In this document: piece by piece, positions 45,655-57,576 of the stretch
Numbering within the stretch: the first letter of the stretch is position 1
Layout of the letters: each line of letters begins with the position of its first letter
Origin: Macrotrachela quadricornifera
Lineage: Eukaryota > Rotifera > Eurotatoria > Philodinida > Philodinidae
Direction of reading: 5' to 3'
DNA length: 64,000 nt
Assembly: GCA_022393335.1 (NCBI GenBank)
Contig: JAJEKB010020635.1
Span: 793,559-857,558, forward strand
Notes under the pieces: generated by a model
Database searches by the model: none
What the model was told of the DNA's origin: nothing
What the model saw: only the letters and a program-made list of their open reading frames with translations
Translations under genes and position numbers: made by a program

Positions 45655-45965
45655 AATTTTTACTTTTAAACTTATACTTACTGCTGTGATTGTCGTTGAA
45701 ATTAAGCTAAATAAAAATATTTAATACACACACACACATATATATATATATACAAGCATTAATAATCCATACTTACAGTTGTTGACTTAAGCATTAATAA
45801 TTTCTACTTACAGTTGTTGACGTTAGCATAAATAAAAACTATATTGTATATATTAAAATAAGACTTACCATTGCATGCTTGTTGATATTAATCAAAATAA
45901 AAAAAAGCATATAATATATATGTAAAAAGTATACTTAATACTGTATTTATTGACATTGGGCATAC
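45655..45965 (-). repeat. Diverged tandem array of donor-site-bearing mini-repeats
   Basis: On the minus strand five diverged units of about 35-70 bp each contain a TCAACAACTGTAAG-like core, that is, a short Ser/Thr-coding stretch (TSTT, KSTT, ISTTITA) running into a GTAAG splice donor. Plus-strand copies show as ACTTACAGTTGTTGAC. A (CA)n(TA)n microsatellite at about 45725-45752 interrupts the array. It resembles a worn-down version of the Ser/Thr mini-exon arrays in the NHL-EGF gene. Confidence 0.45.
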
Positions 45966-48900
45966 ATTAAAAATGAATAATATATTTTAAAATGAATCTT
46001 ATGTTGTTGGGAAGGACTACGAGGACTTGTGTTTTTTTGGATTCATTTTTTCGCAGGAATTAATTTTTTATGAGGATTTATTGATTGTATGAAGGTTTTA
46101 TCGCACTCTCAATTTTTCCTCTCCCTCCCACATATCCTCTTACCCACAGTTACGAGGCTATGTGGGATTTATTTCAAAATGTACAGGGCTTTTTTTAAAT
46201 AAATCCAGATAAATTTCAAAAGAAAATAAGTGCCGACAACTGTTGGTTGTTGGTCGACAGGGGGCATTTTATTGACTGAAAATTTCGTTGAAAGATAATT
46301 ACGTTTTTCTAACCGGTGAGGCAAAAGTTTAAACATGTTTAGATGAAGATGGAGGGCAACTCAAATAAAAAACAGATCGACCCGCAGCTCGTAAAGTCAC
46401 AAATTAATCTGCTATAGTCTTAATTTTTGCTTTTCAGCAATCGATTCAGTCGAAACAATTCAAAGTAAAACTGTGAATGTGCTTGTAAAAATATAAATAA
46501 ATGCAGAGTTTAATTTTTTCGACGCGTTTCGTGTTATTTATTTAGACATAAGCATTCGTCAAGGCTTTACGTTACAAAATAAATACAGATATCAACAAAA
46601 AGTCAGAATATTAATAAAAAGGAACGAAACGAATTCATAAAAAATAAGCAAAATCAAAATCATCTAATCATTTGTTTATCTGGGATGAAATCGCGATAAT
46701 GGTTCCTAAACTCACTCGCACTGTCCATCCACTTACCATAATGACTAGTTGAATTTTAGAATAGTTAACCTCTTATTAGAAGATGTGGATTTGATTCTCC
46801 TACTACTCAAATAATGCTTGCGATTTAATCTTTCGTCCTAAATTGGGCATGTCATGTAAATGGATTCATTTTGATTATAGAATTATGAATGCATAGACAA
46901 ATAAAATAATTGTAGATTGTTCTACACAAACTCATCCTCAAGATTTTTCTACTGGTATTCAATCTCTAGAATAACATCATGTTTAACTCCTTCAAGTAAA
47001 TCATCGTCAGTCAAACCTAATCGCTGTTATCGACATTTCCGAAGCTGAGAACTAGATGGAATGAAGACGAATTTAGTTAAACTTATTATGTAGAAAAAAA
47101 GAAAACCATTTTTGAAAAAGAGTGTTTTTTTTCATTTCACTTATCAAGATAAGAGTATAGATACGAATAAGTAAAATAGATCCAGAGTTCATATGCTTTA
47201 CTCAGAACAAAAGACTAAAAAGAATGGTTCATAAGACGGGAATATATAGTGAATTCCTATAAAGGGTTCACTGCTCTACGTATTGCGAGAGCATTCACGA
47301 GAGGACCAAAGAATAGAGACATGAAAAAATTCTGTAATTTGTACCAATATAATTCTAGTAGACATTAATCGGACAATTTATCACTATTTTTTGAATTGTA
47401 CGTAGGTAGTGCTAAAAAGTTGATCCAGGCTAGCATTATTATAGTGCATATGAATGAGCTAAGAATTTGAGGTTAATGATTCCAGATAATGACCTTTCGA
47501 ATGCAGGTAAAAAAAATCAAAAATTTAAATTGTGTCCAGTGTCTCTGTTCCTCGATCCTCTCATAAACGCACTCTTAATATGTTCTTAAACAAAGTCGAG
47601 TAGTAGATGAAGTTTCAAAAAAATCTAACTGACTGTTCTAATAAAAATATTAGTCAGAAATCAGTATTACTCAAAAATTTCATAATAAATACTAAAAAGA
47701 AGCAATAAAAAAAAATTCAAAATTAGCATTTCGGCGTCAAGATGCATCAAATCCCATTCTCTTTTCAGATATGTTCAATTTCGACTGATCTTCATTCTTC
47801 CCTGTTTGCTTCGATATCCTTTATAGAAAATTCCTTATCTAAAGAAGTTCTTCAATAGCAAAGACGACTTAATAAATTATGTTGAAAATTTTTAAATAAT
47901 GCTTCAGATTAAATTGTTATTCATTAAAATATGTTAAAACTTATAATAAGTCAAATACTTAAAGACGACTTTTCTTTTCAGTTTGTTTTTAGTCTTATTT
48001 AGATACGTTGAAGTATGAATGAATTTGTAGAATGTCATATGAAGTGCACAGTAAGTGGCTTCTGTGTAAAAACAAAAGAGACGGCTATTGATGCACTGCA
48101 AATATGACAATGTTATCCACTTACCGACATGTTGTTATTGAAGGAAAGAAAAACCATGGATGCTACAATGCATTTTGTAATGTAAACATTATGCCACGTT
48201 AGTGTTTTCCTCGTCCGTAACGATCATAAATTTATGTTAGAATTTCATAAAATTTGTTCTTTCCTCTCGTGTAGAACTTTTCTTTTCTGTCTTATTTTAT
48301 GCCATCATTCCATATACGCACTTTCATAGATTAGTCATCCTTTGTTTCTTTTTTTTCTTAGTTGTTTTTCTCTCACACACAAAACAGCTGAATTGAATTC
48401 GCCTAAAAAGGTGACAGAATTATTTTACATTGTTTTACTTTTCGAGTAAGTAATTTCTCTGTCTTTGATAAAAAATCACTTATTATTCATAGTTGAGAGT
48501 GAGACTTATGACAAGTTAGAATAAAAAAAAGATAAACAGGCATTTTGACATGTCGTCGCTACTTTTCATTCTGAATATCCATTTTCTTCAAAATTTCATT
48601 ACTTTTATAATAACAATATGAGATACTCAGAACCATCATCAAAAAATACACAGATGTTCGTAAAAATTTTTAACAGGCGTTCGGTACAGAAACGACACAT
48701 ATATTTACGTATGAGGAACTCGATAATTTTAACGAATGTATGCAATAAAACCATAGGAATGCCGGAACAATGATTAACGGATGTTCGTAACACTTTTTCT
48801 TTTACAATATTATACACGGTATATTAGACATAGTTTTAGATATAAAAATGTGTACTGAATTACAAACTTCTATTATTGTTTCTTTTCGAGTTTTCACTTT

Positions 48901-49445
48901 TAATATGTTGAGACCTATTCTTCTTTTTTTACAGCTTTATATCTAACTTCGTTTGAAAACTATTTTATTTCGTATATCACTATGTTTGCATTCGAACACC
49001 CATTGAAGGACTAAATGTCATTTCCGAACATTCCGCGTCAAATATGGATGTTCGAAATGACAGCGACGAAACGTGTGAAGACCGATAAACCAAAATGAAA
49101 ATAATTTACCATTGCTGATGAATGATTGATGTGAGGCCCAGTCGACCACATGAATCAACTGTATCTATAATTTTTAATTACATTCTTCAAAATTAGTAGG
49201 TCCGATATTAATATGAGGCAAACTGAATTGATCAATTTATCGATATATTCTTCCACACTATAATGAATATCTAAGAAGAAGGATACTTGAAGATGAGTTA
49301 CACATAACGAATGTGCCATAAAGAATGAGAAACTCTATAGTATGACTATAACTTTTTGTCTTTTTGATCTTTAGTGCTGCTTCTTTTTCCAAAAGATGCG
49401 CCGTCAAATTCTTTACAAAACCATAATCAAATTATAAATGGCTAA
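45966..49445. other. Long gene-poor region
   Basis: About 3.5 kb without a supported gene. A possible degraded retroelement tail is at 46515-46575. The 70-codon frame at 48605-48817 is unsupported. Confidence 0.45.
49018..49063. repeat. Short near-perfect palindrome
   Basis: GTCATTTCCGAACATTCC is followed after about ten bases by GGATGTTCGAAATGAC, an inverted copy with a single-base gap. It could be a protein-binding dyad or a miniature hairpin. It is not obviously linked to a gene. Confidence 0.45.
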
Positions 49446-49703
49446 TGTTTGTGTCTCTGTTTTTTTATCATCATCTAGATCGTTTATTCTAACAATAAAT
49501 GATACTATAAGATGCAACGTGAATAGCTCTACAATTTACAACGAACAGTTTATTTCGTATATATGTATCTTTTGTATTTATAATGAGCAAAATTCTGTGC
49601 GATCAAAAAAATGATCTTATTCACGCTGCATCTTTTGATATAATTTACTGTTAGAACAAACGATCTCGATAATGATAAAAAAAGAGACACAAACATCAAC
49701 CAT
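49446..49703. mobile_element. Small foldback/MITE-like element, about 85-bp arms
   Basis: The left arm (about 49446-49528) and right arm (about 49614-49703) share ATGTTTGTGTCTCT, TTTTTTTATCAT, AGATCGTTT and AGATGCA(A/G)CGTGAATA in inverted orientation. The centre is about 85 bp and non-coding. Confidence 0.65.
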
Positions 49704-50261
49704 CCATACGAGATTTGCTATCTTTGAAAGTCGGATAGGTTTTATGTGTTGAATAATCTTTGTTCAATTTTTTTCCTTAATTTACTATATAAGTATGTTT
49801 GAAGGTGGTCTTGTAGAGAATTTTACGGCGCGTCTTTTGGAAAAAGAGGCAGCACTAAAGATCGAGAAGAAAAAAGTTATAGTCAAATTACGGAGACCTT
49901 CATTCTTTATGGCGCATCCATTACATCTAATTTTGAGAAATAATCAAAATTTATTTCTTACTATTCATGTTCATTTATGTTTATATATCATCTTTCAATG
50001 TTGTTTAATGATTAATAAAAAAAAATCCCGTGCAAAACAATAACCCTCGGCTAATTAAAAAAACAGAATTAATTTGGAAATTTTTTTCGATCTGTAAATA
50101 GATAAAACATGTACAAATCTTATTACTACATTTGAGTTAATTCGATCTAGGCTTCATTGATACATTACAGAAGAAAAATAAAAATATAAAATGCATGGGA
50201 GAACACACTATTCGGGCAACCTACTTTTGGGCGGGTAGTCAAATCCTCAAGTCTATATATT
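49704..50261. other. Unassigned; one 82-codon frame
   Basis: A plus-strand frame at 49795-50043 begins MFEGGLVENFTARLLEKEAA, which looks protein-like, then degenerates. I do not recognise it and no splice partner was found. Confidence 0.25.
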
Positions 50262-50945
50262 TGGGAACGTGTTGGGTTCTCATGAGCTACTATTTAGAGG
50301 TACATTTAGGTTCTCATGAACTACTATTTTGAGATACTTGTAGAATCTCATGGGCTCTGATACCGACATAAATTTGGGTCCTTTTAGACTAGTATATGGA
50401 TGTACTAATTCGAATCTTTAGAATTGGTTAAAATTGAAATTGGAATTAGTTTAGATGAGTTGGAATCGATTAAAATGGCTCGATTTACTTAAACTTGCTA
50501 TGAAATCCTAAGAATTGGTATAGAATTGCTCTGCAACTTACTAGAATCGTGCTGAATTAACTGCAATTAACAAGACTTTATATGAACTATAACTAGCTCA
50601 AACTCATTCAAAACAGTTTTAGACCAATTCCAATGATTCCAAGACAAGAATTGGAATTAGAATTGGTTGGAATGGAAACTGATGCATCTGTAGACTAGTG
50701 GTTAGACGTATCCTTAGGTACCCATTGGGATGCACCAGCTCCAGTAGGCTGAGTCCTCATGAGCTACTATTTGAAGACACCCTGGGATTCTCGTGTGTTA
50801 TTATTTGGAGGTACCCCCGGATTTCTTATATGCTATCATTTAGATATTCCCTTGTATCCTCATAGCCTATTATTTAGAGACGCCCATGGCTCATTATGTA
50901 CTATTATGGGTAAGTGTCCTTATGTCCTGATGTTATGTTAATCCT
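50262..50945. repeat. Diverged minisatellite, about 42-45 bp unit, in two blocks
   Basis: Units of the form GGATTCTCATGAGCTACTAT then TTAGAGGTAC occur about three times at 50262-50370 and about five times at 50745-50945. Between the blocks (50400-50690) lies a different degenerate repeat rich in GAATTGG and its complement CCAATTC. Open frames here arise from the repeat and are not genes. Confidence 0.6.
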
Positions 50946-52439
50946 TTCGTCATCCGTCGCTCTTCAAGAAAACTAGAGTAAGGTTTCCTTCTTTGGGAAA
51001 ATTATAAGTTTGCACGTGTGCTCCTTTTACAATACTTGTTTTTCATATTGCCATTAAGATTCAATCAACGCACAAATAAAAATGTCAAAACCTATAAACA
51101 GTTTCGATACGGAAACGGATATATTTTATGTTCTGCGAGAGGAATAGGCAGTGATCCGTTAACTATAAAGCAGGGAACTTGCATTTTGGAGAGATAGATA
51201 GCTCAAACTGCTAACTATTATAACAGTTTATATCGTCGGATGCTACACCGGCATTGTTACTCAGGTACGATGAATCCCGTGTATAAGAAGTATCAATTAT
51301 ACTTCTGTTTCTTCAGAAACCATTATTTTTAAAAGAAAGATTTATACATAATGTCACAAAAATTAGTATAAACTTGCATCATTTGGTTTCTTATCTATAC
51401 ATAAGTTCCTCACAAGCAAAAATCTTAGAGACCAGTGTTGTTCCAAACGTTAAACCCTTTCAATACCTATAAGACAATTATGTTATATTAATGTGAATTG
51501 ATATATATTTTCCCGCACTCAAAAGACAATAGTGTTTGTGATCTTTTTGTTGATAGAAAACGTATAGGAAGCAAACCAATTGAAACATAAAGGTGATCTA
51601 TAATTAAATATCAAGAAGCAATGAGATGATTTACTAGTCTCTGAAAGCATCTGTTCTGCGGTTATTTTGGGTAGCTGGACTTCTAATGTGTTTCGAAATT
51701 GACAACCTTGGGATTGCGCTTCTGCTCCGCGTATAGACTTCTGTTATATAGTGGATTAATATTCTGTAAAGGGATATTAATAAGACATAAGAATCGCAGA
51801 ATACAGTCATACAATGGCATATGAGGGTGCAAGGATGCCTCTAAATAACAGCATATGTGGGTCCAGTCACCCAGTTCTGAACGGGAACGAATGCATTCCT
51901 ATTCTCATCTATTCCCAGTCATTCCGATTATTTTTTTCCCCCTTGATAAAATGTTTGTGTTTATCAGGAGCATGTATTCTATTCTAGTAAAAATTCGAGT
52001 AATTGCGTTTGATATTGGGTATTTCTTTTTGTGTCATCCATTAATATGATTAGTGTTTTGTCTTCAACATTCCCTTACAAAAGTTATTGATTTTGTTAGC
52101 TGTAGATAATTATACTTTCATCGTTGTTCGAATAGAACAAATGAAGATGTATTATTTGTTTTCTATGAAATATCTTTATCATATTTTAGATTCAAATTCG
52201 GCATGAATTATACTCAAAACTTTTCTAATTAAGGACTCTGTATTAACAACAGTGATTAATCGTAAGAGTCTGTTCTTTTTCATCAAAGTCAGTTGTCAAC
52301 ATCACTTTCTTATCATTATATTACTGCTCAAGTGATTAGCCATTTCGATGGGTTGTCACCATACTTCTAGCGTTGTGACTAAAAATCGTAAATTATTTTT
52401 TATTAAATTAGAACAACTATACTTTTTTAGTTTTTTAAG
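50946..52439. other. No gene recognised; upstream of E2-like gene
   Basis: AT-rich. The first exon or exons of the E2-like gene must lie in the right part but could not be fixed. Confidence 0.35.
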
Positions 52440-52900
52440 AAAGTGCAGAATCCAATTATGCCTTACAGAAAATAAAACAAGATTTGTTTGAACTTCAAAG
52501 AGATCAGAATGATATGATCTCCGCGAAACCAATTAATGATGATATGTTTCACTGGATGGCGACTCTACGAGGACCACATGACACACCATTCGAAGGTGGA
52601 ATGTTTGTTATTGCTATTGACTTCAGTGACGATTATCCATTTAAACCACCGCAATGTCGATTTGTGACTGAAATTTTCCATCCAAATATCTCCCACAACG
52701 GCGATGTTCGACTTAACATTTTGAAAAATGATTGGTCACCTACTCTTTCTATATCCAAAATTCTCATATCGATTCTCTCTCTGCTTGATGATCCAAATCC
52801 ATTCGAGTATATCAATGAAGACGCAGCTCACCTTTATCGAGAAGATCGTGAAAAGTACAATTCAACTGTTCGCAGCTTCACTCAAAAATATGCCATGTAA
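52440..52900 (+). CDS. Ubiquitin-conjugating (UBC) fold protein lacking the active-site Cys
   Basis: After an acceptor (TTTTTTAAG|AA, AG at 52438-52439) the frame encodes about 153 residues that align with UBE2D-type E2 enzymes from helix 1 (ALQKIKQDLFELQRD) to the C-terminal QKYAM. It keeps DDMFHWMATLRGP, YPFKPP, the HPN motif (FHPNI) and WSPTLSISK. The catalytic cysteine, which in UBE2D sits in SICLDIL, is replaced: here the segment is DVRLNIL, with Arg encoded by CGA at 52709-52711. The neighbouring Asp is also Asn. By family knowledge it cannot form a ubiquitin thioester. It may act like UEV proteins as a partner of an active E2 or bind an E3, or it may be a dying paralogue. The frame is otherwise intact to TAA. 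The 5' exon with the start codon was not located. Confidence 0.82.
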
Positions 52901-53539
52901 CGTGATAATAACGACTGAACGAATAAAAAAAAATGGATATAACTTCGTTTGATATCTGTGTTGCAGACTAAAGATGACACTTTATCTTTATTTCACTTTA
53001 AAAAAATAAAGTAAAGTAGAATAAAATAATGTAAACGTATTTTATAACGCAATAGTATTCAAAAAACTTAAATATCTTGCAGCATTATCAAAGTATGATG
53101 ATGATGAACTACGAATTTGACAAAGAATACCAAGGAAACTACTTATTATGATTAGAATCGATGATACCTACTATTGAAAATGACATTAAAAATATTAATA
53201 GAGAATCGATTGTATCCAATTTATTTTGAAAAATTTAAATCAATTTTTATTTTACTCGATTATACTTAACTTTAGTTTGAGAAGAGAGAAAATGATGAGT
53301 TTCAAAGAATTCTTTGAAAATTTACTTTCTATCAATTCCGTCAGAATGAAAAATATCAACGCTGTCATTTAGTCTATTTTTTTACCTATGCTATTAGAAA
53401 TCGTAGTCGTTATAGATCAAAACTAAAACGATGATTTTTTTCTTAAAATATCAATGATTTCAACGAATCATAGAAAAGATTTAAAAACGAAGTATTTAAA
53501 TATATCACACAAATATAATATTTTTTTTCCTATAGAAAG
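52901..53539. other. No gene recognised
   Basis: AT-rich 3' flank of the E2-like gene; no supported exon. Confidence 0.4.
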
Positions 53540-54825
53540 CAGCAGTTACAAAATTCTTACCCAACAGAATTCAGAATTCTGTAACTTATATCTTATTTAT
53601 ATTACTACTGTGGCAAATTCCGTTAAGAATTCTAATTTTCAGCAGAATTTTATTTTTCATGCATGTATATAATTGGATTAGAGTCTATATGTTGAATTAA
53701 AATTTCGTCTGAATATTAGGATTCTATTCAAATTTCTGCTATAAAAATAAAATTCTTACGGAAATTCTACTTTTGATGGGTACATCTCATGTGATATAAA
53801 CCGGATAAAAACTGGCGGCTAACTACGCTTTTACCGATCCGGTTACCGGCTTTCGAAATCGCGGTAAACTGGCGTTTTTATCCAGTGAACCGTAGTTAAC
53901 CGATGCTGGTATGTGCAACTAGTCAATACCGTTTGCCTCTATTTTTTGAATGTTTGCATAGCAAAATTTAACAGATATTTTTAGATTCATGTAATTTTGA
54001 TTTCACCCAAAAAAAAAACTAAGAAAATGGGTACTTTTCTGTTATCTGCCCTCACTCTCACCTTCATCCCCTCAAAATTCAAAAGAGAAGGCAGATAACG
54101 AAAAAGTACCAGAAAATGTAATAATGCAAAAAATAAACGAAAAATGTGGTGAGAAATAGATTCAGAAAATAAGTTATAAAAAATTAGTATAAAAATTAAT
54201 AAAATCAATAAAAATAACTTTAAAGAAAATAAATCTAAGCATAATAAATATTAAAAGAATGAATCTGAAAGGGTATAGAATTAAAAAAATAATTTAATAA
54301 ATTTTCAAATAACTAATGTAAAAAAATGAATATTAAAAAATTAAATATAAAAAAATTTAATGCTTACTTGAACTCCATCGTCGTTAAAATATATTTGTGT
54401 CTTTCAGCAAGTGAAAAAACAAATAATACAGCACATTTACATGTGTATATACATACATTTCTTTTTTTCCGTTCTGTGTAGCCATTCTCTTTCTATTATA
54501 TATAGTTCATCGGAATATCATTGGTGAGCCGCTAGTTTCTTTCGCTAAACTATCGATTTGCCCGGTTTTACCGGTTAACCGCTGGTTTTGCCGGTCTAAG
54601 CGGTTTATTGTTAAAGGTGTTCGGGTATTCGTGGCATGGGTTAGATATATAAAAGCGTGTCTATGGGATTGAGATTCTGCTAGAATGTTAAAATTCTATC
54701 CGAAATTCTGCTGTGAAAATACAATTATTAGCAAAATTCTATTTTTGGTGGATACATAGTTGTATGAAAGTCCATAATGCACAAAATTCTGATTTCTGCT
54801 GGGTAAGAATTTTGCAGGTCCTCAA
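53540..54825. repeat. Nested inverted repeats, possibly one element inserted in another
   Basis: The outer pair (about 53545-53790 and 54660-54822) shares CAAAATTCTTACCCA(A/G)CAGAA and TTTTGATGGGTACAT-like blocks in opposite orientation, with many AATTCTG words. The inner pair (about 53797-53860 and 54550-54612) shares ATAAACCGG, AAAACCAGCGGTTAAC and ACCGGTTACCGG-type words, clearly GC-richer than the surroundings. This looks like a foldback element inserted inside another. No coding capacity. Confidence 0.6.
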
Positions 54826-55501
54826 TAATGAGATAACAGTGAAGGAGAAGAACAAAGAGGTATCCTGTTGATAAGTGAAAGAAAGAAAAGTCGAAGAGTA
54901 AACATGTTTGTAGCTTATTTTCATTTCTGTTGTTATTTTTTTTACTTCTTTTCGTTCTATCTATATCTGCACATAACTTTTATATATTGTTTTCTTTGTT
55001 CTGAAATCTCTCTAGATCTCAGCATAATCTGATATATTTGTTACTATGGTCCAAAGTCAAACGAACATCATATCAAACATTAATCTTGTTTTATATTGCG
55101 TAGTTAATATTACCTGCTACATAATATAACTTACATGTATATTATGTTGCATAATATATATCTGTGACTCACATTATGATTCAAAGCGCAATGTCGTTGT
55201 AGTTATAATTGCGTCGTAATTTTTAAGCATAACTGAATACATGTGATGTATGACATTGTGAAAACTAAGTCTCTCTTTTATTCATTCTGCTCTTGCTGTA
55301 GATGATAACAGCAAACTTTATCGACTTAATATATTAATGTTTGTTAAACAAGAGCACATGACGATTTTAATTGCATCTTTCTCTATTTTTTTTTTGTTCT
55401 ATTTTTTAAAACATATATATATATATGCACACGTATATTGTTATTGTCAATTGACACATCTATATTGTAAAAGATACTTTTTCATAGATTTCATTTTTCA
55501 A
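54826..55501. other. Upstream region of the dioxygenase gene
   Basis: AT-rich. In-frame codons upstream of the chosen ATG (55337-55501) encode hydrophobic low-complexity sequence and contain an acceptor-like TTTTTCATAG just before the start, so they are probably intron or leader. Confidence 0.35.
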
Positions 55502-56389
55502 ATGACACTTGATACGAAACCAACCATTGCACGTGTATTGGCAGGCAATCCTACTGCCGAAGCTGAAATATTAGAGCATCTTGAACGTGATGGCGTTGTA
55601 ATCGTCACTGAAATGTTTCCTCGGAAATTCATTGAACAAGTAAAACAAGATCTTAAACCATACTTCGACCGCGATGTCGTTGATCAATCGGGCTTCTTTC
55701 CGTCGACAACTCAACGTGCCACTGGTCTTTTCGGTATTTCAAGAGCGTGTGTCGATTTAGCCATGCATCCCTTGTTTTTGGCAGTGGCTAATCGACTACT
55801 CACATCCACTTATACCTTCTATCGTGGAAAAGTAACTACCGCTGTTGCAAAACCGATCATTTCATCGACTGTCGGCTTTCGTATTAATCCTGGTGGTAAA
55901 CGACAAGGACTTCATCGTGACGATAGTGATTTTCATCCACGAACATGCGACCGACCAGTGATGATTGGCTGTGTAACAGCTCTGACTCGGACTCACAAGG
56001 ACAATGGAGCAACTCTTGTTATCCCGGGTTCCCATAAGTGGGAAGGTGAGGATCGAGTACCACTTCTAGAAGAAGCGGTATCAGCTGAACTGGAGCCCGG
56101 CGATTCAGTCATCTTCTTGGGTGAAGTATATCATGCAGGAGGAGAAAACGTTACTAAAGATGAACAACGTGAAACAGTGGGTATCTTCATGGCCAAGGGA
56201 TTATATCGACAGGTTGAGAATGAATATCTCATGGTGCCGCCTGAACGTTGCAGAGAACTAAAATTAACTCCAGCTGAACTACGAGTGCTTGGTTATGGAA
56301 TAGCGCCACCGGTCATGGGCTTTGTTAACTACAAAGATCCGATGGAATCTGTCTTTGGAATTGTTGATGAGGAGACTGTTCGAATGTAA
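55502..56389 (+). CDS. Phytanoyl-CoA dioxygenase (PhyH)-family Fe(II)/2-oxoglutarate oxygenase
   Basis: From ATG 55502 the frame encodes 295 residues of the PhyH family. The iron-binding triad is visible: His138 and Asp140 in LHRDD, and His211 in VYHAGGENV. Arg223 (DEQRET) is placed to bind the 2-oxoglutarate carboxylate. The conserved NGATLVIPGSHKW and ELEPGDSVIFLG segments complete the double-stranded beta-helix core. Such enzymes hydroxylate, desaturate or endoperoxidise small molecules using O2 and 2-oxoglutarate; the substrate cannot be told. The sequence feels closer to fungal secondary-metabolite oxygenases than to animal PHYH. It is intronless in the core and has higher GC than its flanks, consistent with horizontal transfer. 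The upstream in-frame ATG (55337) would add a 55-residue AT-rich hydrophobic leader and is not preferred. Confidence 0.88.
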   Translation: MTLDTKPTIARVLAGNPTAEAEILEHLERDGVVIVTEMFPRKFIEQVKQDLKPYFDRDVVDQSGFFPSTTQRATGLFGISRACVDLAMHPLFLAVANRLLTSTYTFYRGKVTTAVAKPIISSTVGFRINPGGKRQGLHRDDSDFHPRTCDRPVMIGCVTALTRTHKDNGATLVIPGSHKWEGEDRVPLLEEAVSAELEPGDSVIFLGEVYHAGGENVTKDEQRETVGIFMAKGLYRQVENEYLMVPPERCRELKLTPAELRVLGYGIAPPVMGFVNYKDPMESVFGIVDEETVRM

Positions 56390-57576
56390 TATGAAAACAT
56401 TCCTCGGAAAGATTGTATTATACTAGCTGTTACTCCAGACTCTGTTTTAAATTTGTATCACTTGAAACTTGATTGTATTTTATATATATATATATATATT
56501 CATGCATATTATTCACTTTTCTTTTGTTATCGTTTGTTTTTGACTTGAATATAGCAATTTAATCTTGACCGGTATACTGAAAATATGTTTATTAAATTGG
56601 CATTTGTAATTTAGTCATTCCAATTGTCGATCCAGTTTTATAAAACTTATTCGGGGCACTAGAACTTGCTATGATAACATTCTTTTTTAGATAGAAAATA
56701 CCTTTTATCTGTGTTAAATTTTTTTTTCGAAATAGACGAAAACTATCAGTTGTAAAGAAAGCATATCGTTATTGAAAAAAAAATCAGTTAAAACACTGTT
56801 ACCCATGTCAAAGACGTACGGCGGAAACCGGCCGGATCCCAATGATGAAAATATTAATCTTTTACGGATGACAGGTTATGAATCGCATCCCATCGTTTCC
56901 TATCCGATAGCTGAAACCCAGATCTGGATTTTTTGAACTATTCATAGAGTTTTAATTCGTGAGCTGGATTTTCATTTTTAGCTTGCAACTCAATTTAATG
57001 AATCCAATAGAATTCAATGATGGAAAAAGATTGCATCGTAGTACTCAGGTCAAATATCCAGATGGTACGATCTCACAAGGTCATACAAGGGTGGATGGAA
57101 TTATCCTTTCTGCGGTCAGAAAACTGTCTAAATCATATGAGTCATAAATATTTTTCAAAATGGGTTTTATTATGTCTCAGGTGGTCTGAGATAATCACAG
57201 TCCACGCCTAATGTCGTCACTTAGAATCAAAAACATTAGAATCGAGTAGTATTGAATTGTACATGTCAGAAAAGTAAAAAATAAAATATATGACATATAA
57301 AATCCAAATTTTAGTTAATGCGCTCTTTATAGAATATCAGTACTAAGCACATATATAAACTCAAATAAAATTGTACTTAACTTTGGGTCACAAACCTTAA
57401 GTAAAAATAAACTTCACTAGCAGTGTATTTTCTACTGCTACTAAGTACATATATATTTATGTAGTTGGGTTTCGGTAAGAGTAGCAAGGGAAAGCAAACT
57501 AATTTCATGATTTCAAGTCATATTAATCGGTTGAAGTCATTTTTTCAATTTTGATGAAAAATCATTAGAAATCATA
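56390..57576. other. No gene recognised
   Basis: 3' flank of the dioxygenase gene with a (TA)n run at about 56480-56500. A frame at 56959-57147 after TTCATTTTTAG reads FNDGKRLHRSTQVKYPDGT and might be an exon, but no partner or family is recognised. Confidence 0.3.

Noticed and set aside
49795..50043. 82-codon frame starting MFEGGLVENFTARL
   Set aside because: Begins protein-like but loses character after 30 residues and has no neighbours to splice with.
55337..55501. In-frame upstream start of the dioxygenase
   Set aside because: AT-rich hydrophobic leader with an acceptor-like TTTTTCATAG before ATG 55502; more likely intron or UTR.
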